A stretch of DNA of 64,000 nt, from NCBI GenBank assembly GCA_961205875.1, contig OY540821.1, positions 3,162,001 through 3,226,000 of the forward strand, in the 5' to 3' direction. The notes beneath the pieces were generated by a model. That model did not search any database. It had not been told where the DNA came from and saw nothing but the letters and a program-made list of their open reading frames with translations. Below are positions 57,301-64,000 of the stretch, in pieces. This DNA comes from Sialis fuliginosa. Its lineage: Eukaryota; Arthropoda; Insecta; Megaloptera; Sialidae. The translations under genes and the position numbers were made by a program. Numbering within the stretch: position 1 is the stretch's first letter; each line of letters begins with the position of its first letter.

Positions 57301-57888
57301 AGATAGGTTACTAGCTATTACCCTTCGTCCACGTGGAATTTGTATATTTTTTATTTAATCGATTTTTTTTTCGAGATACAAAGTAGCCTATGTCCTTCTT
57401 CAGGATGCAAGCTACTCACTGCCAAATTTCATCAAGATCGGTTCAGCAGATTAGCCGTATTTAGTATTGTAGGTATATACAGATATTTAACCCTGGATAG
57501 GTTACTAGCTATTACCCGCGACTTCGTCCGCGTGGAATTTGTATTTTTTTTAAATTTAATCGATTTTTTTTCGAGATACAAAGTAGCCTATGTCCTTCTT
57601 CAGGATGCAAGCTATCTCACTGCCAAACTTCATCAAGATCGGTTCAGCAGATTAGCCGTATTTAGTATTGTAGGTATATACAGATATTTAACCCTGGATA
57701 GGTTACTAGCTATTACCCGCGACTTCGTCCGCGTGGAATTTGTATTTTTTTTAATTTAATCGATTTTTTTCGAGATACAAAGTAGCCTATGTCCTTCTTC
57801 AGGATACAAGCTATCTCACTGCCAAATTTCATCAAGATCGGTTCAGCGGATTAGCCGTGAAAAGGTAACAAACAGACGTACAGAAAGA
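57301..57888 (-). mobile_element. Helitron-like element with three tandem 3' ends
   Basis: Three head-to-tail units of about 195-200 bp start GGTTACTAGCTATTACCC at 57306, 57500 and 57701. Each holds the hairpin region CGCGACTTCGTCCGCG (decayed in the first), GAGATACAAAGTAGCCTATG, TCATCAAGATCGGTTCAGC and TTAGCCGTA. The last continues into TTAGCCGTGAAAAGGTAACA and CAGACGTACAGAAAGACA. In reverse this is a Helitron whose terminal region has been repeated. The 139-codon open frame across it is a product of the repeat. Confidence 0.85.
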
Positions 57889-57892
57889 CATG

Positions 57893-58190
57893 CTACATGG
57901 GCTGAAATGTCTTTGACGTGACATACAGATGGCGACATAAACAAAAAATCCTTATGCTTCCCATAGAGTACCAACCTTAATTAGAATACTGTCAAAATGT
58001 CATGATATTTCATGTACTCTTGTTCAAGTTACAGACTTTGACGCTACTTTTGTTATTTTTTTAATTATGGAAAAAAGTGAACTTTTTGTTTTTTTGATGG
58101 GGAAAAATACCGTCCAAACAAAGAAATGGTTTGATAAGTGTTACGGCACATCTGCCCCAGCTAATTCAACCGTAAAATATTGGTGCACAA
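57893..58190 (+). mobile_element. Mariner element, 5' remnant
   Basis: Starts at TACATGGGCTGAAATGTC, directly after the Helitron-like repeat, and includes about 170 bp of leader before the transposase ATG at 58067. It is cut off near 58190, where F4 copy 8 begins. The inverted 3' end is absent. Confidence 0.7.
58067..58190 (+). pseudogene. Mariner transposase, N-terminal fragment
   Basis: The frame begins MEKSE, then FLMGKNTVQTKKWFDKCYG and SAPANSTVKYWC. This matches the first helix-turn-helix of mariner-type transposases, where a GKN..E.K.W(L/F)D pattern is followed by (S/A)AP..STV..W. The fragment has about 41 residues of a protein usually near 345. A few residues before FLMGKN appear to be missing. 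The second HTH and the DD(34)D catalytic domain are absent, so it is inactive. The frame then runs into F4. Confidence 0.75.
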
Positions 58191-58196
58191 TGATGC

Positions 58197-58368
58197 CCCA
58201 TTTACCGATTGTCTTCAAATTAAGCTGTTTTAGAGTTAAGTGTCTATAGATTATGATTCAGTAATGGCAGTACTTCATCATATACCAACAAATATTTAAA
58301 TAATGTAGTACATTTAATTAAACAAGTGTCCATCACTGGGGAATGATCCAAGACTGGAAACAGTACCC
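58197..58368 (-). mobile_element. F4 MITE, copy 8, left part missing
   Basis: Begins within CCATTTACCGATTGTCTTCA and runs through CCATCACTGGGGAATGATCC to AAGACTGGAAACAGTACCC, followed by TA. Only the right third remains; the mariner fragment lies at the break. Confidence 0.75.
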
Positions 58369-58711
58369 TAAGCACATGTGGGGTATCAAAATACGCGTCT
58401 TGACGAGCTGTTTTCAAAAATATATACACATTAAGTTCATTTGATTTAATTTGAATCAAGTATCTGTGGTAGGTATATATTGTAACCCAACAGAGCTGTC
58501 AGCCTAGTGTTAACACGTATTGAAATATGCATCGAGCTACGAATGTATTCTCAGAAGGATGTTATCAATTCATGTTAGTGTCAAAATTTACATGTGGCCT
58601 CAGAGATGTCGGGAGAGTCACAAATACTAAATACTATAGACGTATATCAAATACAAGTATACTTTGGGGGTCACTCATCCCACCTCCCCCTATTATTATA
58701 TATTTTATTAT
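58369..58711. other. No feature identified
   Basis: Unique DNA; the short open frame at 58527 shows no recognisable family. Confidence 0.4.
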
Positions 58712-60250
58712 TAACTAGCAGTGCCCACTCGGCTTCGCTCGCGTAGACTACGGAATTATTGTTTAGGATTTTTGAAAAATATAGTTTAATTAATTAAGTA
58801 CAAACACAATTAGTTATTATAGTAATAATAATTTATCAATATGTACCTAAATTACCTAACAAAAACGAATCAGAAGAAAAAAGTACAAATAATTTGTGTT
58901 CTGTTTAAATTTAAATGTTAATTATTGAAAACAAAATAAACTCAAACGATCAGCCGAGGGAATCCGAATATCTACCGAGCGTAAGCGAATCCAATCTGAT
59001 GTACATCGCTTCGATATATACATATATTTTAAGATATTTTCTAAACTATACGACCAAATTGGATGCTGTAAAGGGCAAATTATATCTACATTAAGTGCTT
59101 ATGACGATGAAATCATTTATTTCGATATGGATTAATGTTTTGCAGGTCATAAGTCCATGTAAACAGAACCCAAATATTTTATGTTTTCTTTGTAACATAA
59201 AAGTAGTCATTGTGGCTTAAATATAAAAGTTAGACATATGGTGTTGCGGACTTTATTGTAGAACTTTTGATTCTACACAATTATTTAATACATTATTTTG
59301 TTCTATATTGAACGGTTTAGGCAGCGTATTACAAAACAGCGCGCCGACGGCAAAAATTTTTCCGACTTGATTTACTATTATTGTCACTGCTTAGGATACA
59401 CAAATCAAACCTAGTTTGAAACAAGTAATTTGATGAGGAATAACTTTTTTATGTTTACTTTTCGAGAGGTTGTTAGGTCTTTTAAAATGCACCTCTCCCC
59501 CTAATTAATCCGTAAAAAAAGTCTTCTGTATCCTTATAGGTATATTAAAAAAATCAACGCCTCTCTGTCACTTCGTTAGTGCGCTTACCACTCGAAAACC
59601 ACTTATCCGATTTACGTGTGTTTTTTTTTTTGATAAATATTTTCTTTGGTCAGGTTTTAGTATATATTTTGTAACGTTAGGTAACATACGGAATAAGCAG
59701 TACCGATAATAATAAATCAAGTATCTTTGGCAATACGCTGCCTAAACTGTTAAATATTGAATAATATAATGTAGTAAACAATTGTGTACCTACTTAGAGT
59801 AAAAAGATCTAAAATAATTCAACTATATTTTTCAAAAATCTTAAACAATGGTCACGTTTACGACTGACCAAAAACAGTGAACAACGAGCTTTGATTGGTT
59901 GATTCATGGAATTTCTGGTGAAATGTACCAGAAATTTAAAGAATGTCATTTTTAAGCGTGTAAGGAAGTGAGAAAGAAGTAATCATAAAGAGATAGAAAC
60001 TAGAGTTCTGGCAGAAACGCTCAACATGAAGTGAACATAAAAGTTCGTTGGTTAGCCTGGTCACTAGTTTCTATCTCTTTCTAGTTACTTCTTTCTCACT
60101 TCCTTACACGCTTAAAAAATGACATTCTTTAAATTTCTTGTACATTCCACCAGAAATTCCATGAATCAACCAATCAAAGCTCGTTGTTCCGTTTCTTTGG
60201 TCAGACGTGAACGTTCCCAATAATTCCATAGTCCACGCGAGCGAAGCCGC
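58712..60250. mobile_element. Large foldback with Helitron-like 3' ends
   Basis: Left GGCTTCGCTCGCGTAGACTA, CGGAATTATTGTTTAGGATT and TTTGAAAAATATAG is mirrored by CTATATTTTTCAAAAATCTT (59823) and, after an insert, AATAATTCCATAGTCCACGC with GAGCGAAGCCGCGG. Inner mirrors include TTTAGGCAGCGTATT / AATACGCTGCCTAAA (59319, 59731). The left edge AACTAGCAGTGCCC matches a reverse Helitron 3' end. The central 500 bp is less palindromic. An inserted inverted repeat at 59847-60217 splits the right arm. Confidence 0.65.
59847..60217. mobile_element. Inverted-repeat element inside the foldback
   Basis: Arms of about 150 bp: ACGACTGACCAAAAACAGTG, GAACAACGAGCTTTGATTGG, TTGATTCATGGAATTTCTGG and AGCGTGTAAGGAAGTGAGAA on the left, mirrored up to CAGACGTGAACGTTCCC. 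The outer foldback would be continuous without it (CTTAAACAAT...AATAATTCC). The target duplication is not clear. Confidence 0.75.
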
Positions 60251-60257
60251 GGGTACA

Positions 60258-60400
60258 GCGCGTCCATTATATATGCGAAAATAACTCTGTTTGTTACCTT
60301 TTCACGGCTAAACCACTGAACCGATCTTGATGAAATTTGCCAGATAATAGCTTGCATCCCGAGGAAGGACTTTGTATAAGATAAGTCGCGGGTGATAACT
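60258..60400 (+). mobile_element. Helitron-like 5' region fragment
   Basis: GCGAAAATAACTCTGTTTGT, ACCTTTTCACGGCTAAACCA, CTGAACCGATCTTGATGAAA and GCTTGCATCCCGAGGAAGGA follow the Helitron-like order. A degenerate 3' end AAGTCGCGGGTGATAACTAA occurs near 60384. Confidence 0.7.
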
Positions 60401-60804
60401 AATTAATAATATAAACAAAACTTAGTTAAACGTTGAGTGATTTTTTAAAATTAAAAGTAAATAAATACTTGTATATAAGAGGGATGAAGGAGGGGGTGGT
60501 AGAAGGAAATATCCCGAGCTTATGGAGGTTACACTGTATTAGTTTGTATAATGTAGCATACGTCAATACCTTGGTAATTAATGTACATGTACAATGTACA
60601 TTTAATGTATGTAAACACTGAATATGCATGATGTACCTATCTACTGTCCATAATAATTCCAACGATGGAATATTTCAATTGTATACCTATCTCAGGTAAA
60701 TGGTTTATTATATCTGATATAGAGTTTTACTGGTCTTAACTTAACAGAGTGATGGGTACTTCATTGCATTATTATATCCCCACCCTCCCCAAATATTAGA
60801 TTAC
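60401..60804. other. No feature identified
   Basis: A small palindromic stretch TGTACATGTACAATGTACA at 60581-60600. No exon recognised. Confidence 0.4.
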
Positions 60805-61716
60805 AGAGGCCGACAAAAAATTACTTTTGTAATGGTGTCTCTACTTCAATAAGTGATTTAAGAGATTTTGGCATGCTGTAACCGAATCCGTAAACCGAAT
60901 TGCTCCATCACGTCAGGTTTTTGGTATAATCTAACCTAAAAGTATCAAAATGACAATTTTGGTAATGTTTAAGAATTTATTACCAAGTAGAGATTTTTTT
61001 TCTAAAGTTTTCGTTCGCGATAAGAAATAGTACTATCTTTCCTCTTTAAAATGAATTTTTATTTTTTACTGTACGATTTTTTTTCACCAAAATATACTAA
61101 TTTGAATATATGATATTTTTCTTAATAGAGTAGACCATAAACATGTAGGACTGGACAGCGCGATCTGTATCTTACAAGTCTAATCAAGTGGTCATCAAAA
61201 ATAGAAGAGATACAGAGATGTGTGAAACTGTTTCTGTCTCCTTCTACGTTATATTACGGCACTGTGTAAAAGGAAATAGAACGTGGGGTAAACCGTTTCT
61301 ATCTCTCTCACTCTTGACGACCATCTTAAAATGCGAATTGCGCTGTCCAGTCCTACATGTCTATGGAGTAGACACAGTAACACAATGGACTTTACTATAT
61401 GTACATTAAATATAACAATAAATTCAAACTAGTTTATTTCGGTAAAAAAAAATCGTACAGTAGAAAGTAAAAAATTACTCTAAAGAGGAAAGATAATACT
61501 ACTTCTTACCATTAACGAAAACTTTAGAAAAAAATTACCTACTTGATAATAAATTGTTAAATATTACCAAAATCATCATTTTGGACACTTTTAGGTTAGG
61601 TTATATCAAAAACCTGACGTGGCGGAGCAATTTGGGAAACGGATTCGGTTTCAGCACGCCAAAAGTCTCTGAAATCACCTATTTAAGTAGACATACTAAA
61701 AGTGATGTCGGCCTGT
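60805..61716. mobile_element. Long inverted repeat with about 320-bp arms, split by a hAT-like MITE
   Basis: Left ACAGAGGCCGACA, TTTGGCATGCTGTAACCGAA, CAGGTTTTTGGTATAATCTA, TTCGTTCGCGATAAG.AATA and TACTGTACGATTTTTTTTCA is mirrored at 61425-61716, ending TGTCGGCCTGTGT. Arm mismatch is about 10-15 percent, so it is an older element than the insert it carries at 61136-61365. No target duplication was confirmed. Confidence 0.8.
61136..61365. mobile_element. hAT-like MITE, 230 bp, perfect 8-bp duplication
   Basis: Inverted ends CATAAACATGTAGGACTGGA and TCCAGTCCTACATGTCTATG, 26 bp with one mismatch, continue to CAGCGC. Flanked by GAGTAGAC on both sides (61128-61135, 61366-61373). A further imperfect mirror GTATCTTACAAG..GATACAGAG lies inside. 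No coding. Confidence 0.9.
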
Positions 61717-64000
61717 GTTATTCTTAAAGGAACTAACAAATAATTGTTAACTAGCAAGCACTTTCAAATGTGGTATTAATTCTGATGATATTATCTACGG
61801 ATTTGTTTTGGAATTTAGATCAGTGATACTTCAACTTATTGTAACACAGTAAGAACAAGATAATTTTTACATAAGTCACTACTTTTTTAATACCGTTGGT
61901 GTTTACTTACTTAATTTGTCAATAAATGTCATAGAACTGTCATATAAGTCTTCAATATGCTTCCAAATTTTATTCTATATAATACAGGACATAAGTTAAC
62001 AAGATTTTAATCAATATTTTAATGGATCGTTACTTCCTGTATAAAGCCGGTCCTGATGGAAGAGCTGTGCTGAAAAAATATTGTTCTTTGTAAGAAAAAT
62101 AAACGAGAAATCGATGAAAATTCATCAAAATCATTTTAAGATTGCACATATTTTGATTTAATATTAATTTTTTTAATTCTAATTTTTAAATTAAATAATT
62201 AGATACAAATTATTTCGAATGGTACTGTATGTAGGTAAATATTTTAAATTATAAAGGAAACTGTCGTTCTTAGAAGGGGGGGGGGGTAGACTCCCACACG
62301 CGCGACGCAACTGGCATTATCGCATCTCCGCGCGTGTAACAACAATAATCGACAAGGGAGACTTATGCATGTTATAAATAAACCCTCAGATTAAACTTCA
62401 CAATGGAATTTTTGATGAGGGTAGTAGATCTTAGCCCAACTTAAAATCCTACCCATACCCCGTGTAACCCCCCCCCCACCCACCACCTATCCGACGGCTT
62501 AACTTCTTGAGCTGTTAAATTACTTCGACGGAGAAACGCGAGTTCTTGCGGCGTGAAATATTAATACAAATTCTATGCATTTTTATTTATTTATTAATCC
62601 AATCTACTCGTCTTACACACGCGCCATGTGTTGTTAAACGTAAAAAGGACTCTTATCACACTCTGTTCTATTTTTTTTTGCTCTCCATTCCACACGCGCT
62701 ATATGTTAATATTAACCCATTAACACCCAAAAGAAAATATGCAGAAGATTTTTTAAGGGGTATGAACAGTGTAAACGTCAGAATCTTAGGTGTTTTTTGT
62801 TTATTTTATAAAAAGAAATCGGTTTGATGGATTCATATCAAACTTTGTACACATCTTTAGTACATTAATAAGTACTTAATTTTTTTTTTTAATGGTATAT
62901 TTTTGCATAATGGTCCTTTGAAAATGGCACCTCTTGAATCTGGCCTTAGTGGCGTTAACAGCAATTCGTTCAAATAGATCATCTGAGGACAAAAAATCGA
63001 AAAAGATTCTTAAAATATATGTTATTAGCTATAGCCGGACGTAGGGGATTTTCAAAATATCGTTTAGAAAAAAATTGCGACCATTTGAAAAAAATATCAA
63101 AATTTCGCGAATTTTTCAATAGAAAATTGTTTATAAAAAAGGGTAAAAAAAACAGCTACGTCCGGCTGAAGAGGCACGTTTCCTCTACAAAATCCATTTT
63201 AAGTCAAATCGATCGGACGAAAACTGTCTTAGTTTTGCTCTCAACCAGGTCAAAAAAAGTGATTTTGAGTAAACGGCGTTTAAAGTTTTGGAAGAGATAA
63301 GAGAGCTCGGAAAGCATGACAGCATTTGGCGCTCTTTTAGAATACTTAACGTTCGAATTTTTACTTGAAACTTGAGATACATATTCTTTGTGGTGTAAAC
63401 TAATAATTTATAAGCAAATAAAAAAAAAATATTTTTTGAAAATTTTACACTGTGCATATCCCTTAAGTGAATTAAGTACACATACAATATATTTAACTAA
63501 ATTTTACAACATTTACTTTTTTTTAATATTTAGAAAAAAAAATAACGGTGTGCATATATTGGCAGATATGAAGCTTATTTTGTGTGAGACTGCTTTTCTG
63601 ATATAATTTTTTTTTTAGATAAATTACATTTAAAAATCAAGTTATATTATTATTAATATGTTATTTAATCAAGTATATTTAAGTTATTCCATAAAAACAA
63701 ACTTGTTTGTTTAAACGTCAAAAATTTAATTAAGAAAAGGTAATCGCAAGCTTTCGATTCACAGAATCATCGTCAGGCTAAAATATAATAAGTTATTCCA
63801 TATACATACTTTAAACAAAATTCGAAATCACATGCTTCAGTTGGATAAAATACATTAGCATATTAAATGCCTCTATTCATATACAAATAATTCGCAGCAA
63901 TTAAAACACGTTTAAACACTCATGAAACTAATAAGGTTAACAGATTTTGTTTGTTGCACTACTAGCATCTGATTTTTAAGGAAATATTGTGAATTAATAT
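61717..64000. other. AT-rich DNA, little recognised
   Basis: Poly-G run at 62277-62287 and GC-richer patches at 62290-62480. An inverted pair AGCCGGACGTAG / CTACGTCCGGCT (63034-63045, 63155-63166) could bound a small element. GAATCATCGTCAGGC at 63765 and CTTTCGATTCACAG near it resemble a common insect repeat phrase. Open frames at 62546 and 63019 were not accepted as genes. Confidence 0.4.

Noticed and set aside
57340-57759. 139-codon open frame
   Set aside because: It spans tandem Helitron 3' regions and repeats itself with the DNA; no protein family resemblance.
62546-62827. 93-codon open frame with hydrophobic start
   Set aside because: It begins at a non-ATG codon, has AT-driven composition and no recognisable family.
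63019-63300. 93-codon lysine-rich open frame
   Set aside because: The lysine content reflects poly-A-rich DNA, and part lies within a small inverted repeat; no family recognised.

Overview
The window looks like intronic and intergenic DNA of a repeat-rich insect genome. It is strongly AT-rich and has no bacterial gene organisation. It carries dispersed repeats of types common in Lepidoptera and Hemiptera: ACCGACTTCAAAAA-type elements, GGGTTCCG...CCGTCCGTCC elements, and Helitron-like copies starting TCCATACTAATATTATAAAT with CCGCGG...CTAG ends. The order of insect cannot be fixed from this sequence alone.

Genes: one exon can be named with good support. It is a 98-bp exon on the + strand at 22447-22544 encoding the N-terminal WD40-proximal segment of tomosyn (STXBP5-like). 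No other tomosyn exon was recognised, so most of the window is probably flanking intron. A second candidate is a possible first exon at 53339-53514 (+), encoding a type II membrane-anchor-like N-terminus with a usable splice donor; its family is unknown. At 57893-58190 there is the 5' end of a mariner element with a truncated transposase N-terminus. All other open frames are short and lie in repeats or AT-rich DNA.

Layout: 1-5000 has F1 repeats (about 805 bp, with internal GACG/GACA repeats), an F2 repeat, and a nested 596-bp TIR element. 6.5-14.7 kb has tandem and inverted repeats, a Helitron-like copy, and an F1 insertion in a duplicated unit. 15-20 kb has F1, a TA-target MITE family (F4) and a CAGGGCTTCGAA-end hAT-like element. 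21.5-23.5 kb has a hAT-like element with 8-bp target duplication, the tomosyn exon and a Harbinger-like element. 24.4-25.9 kb is an F2 copy with amplified internal units. 27.1-29.35 kb is a 122-bp minisatellite of about 18 units with higher-order structure. 30-36 kb and 38.9-43.4 kb contain F4 copies and several inverted-repeat elements. 44.3-48 kb holds an 826-bp snapback element followed by an F4 element that contains a Harbinger-like MITE and a foldback element, the latter itself split by a 1232-bp hAT-like element. 50-54.3 kb has F2, F10 and Helitron copies plus the orphan exon. 57-61.7 kb has tandem Helitron 3' ends, the mariner remnant, a large foldback, and a long inverted repeat split by a 230-bp hAT-like MITE. 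The last 2.3 kb is largely featureless.

The genes do not form a pathway. The content is mainly the insertion history of short non-autonomous DNA transposons, which can be read in layers because many retain target duplications. Several have inverted arms of 100-400 bp and, if transcribed within an intron, would form long double-stranded RNA hairpins.
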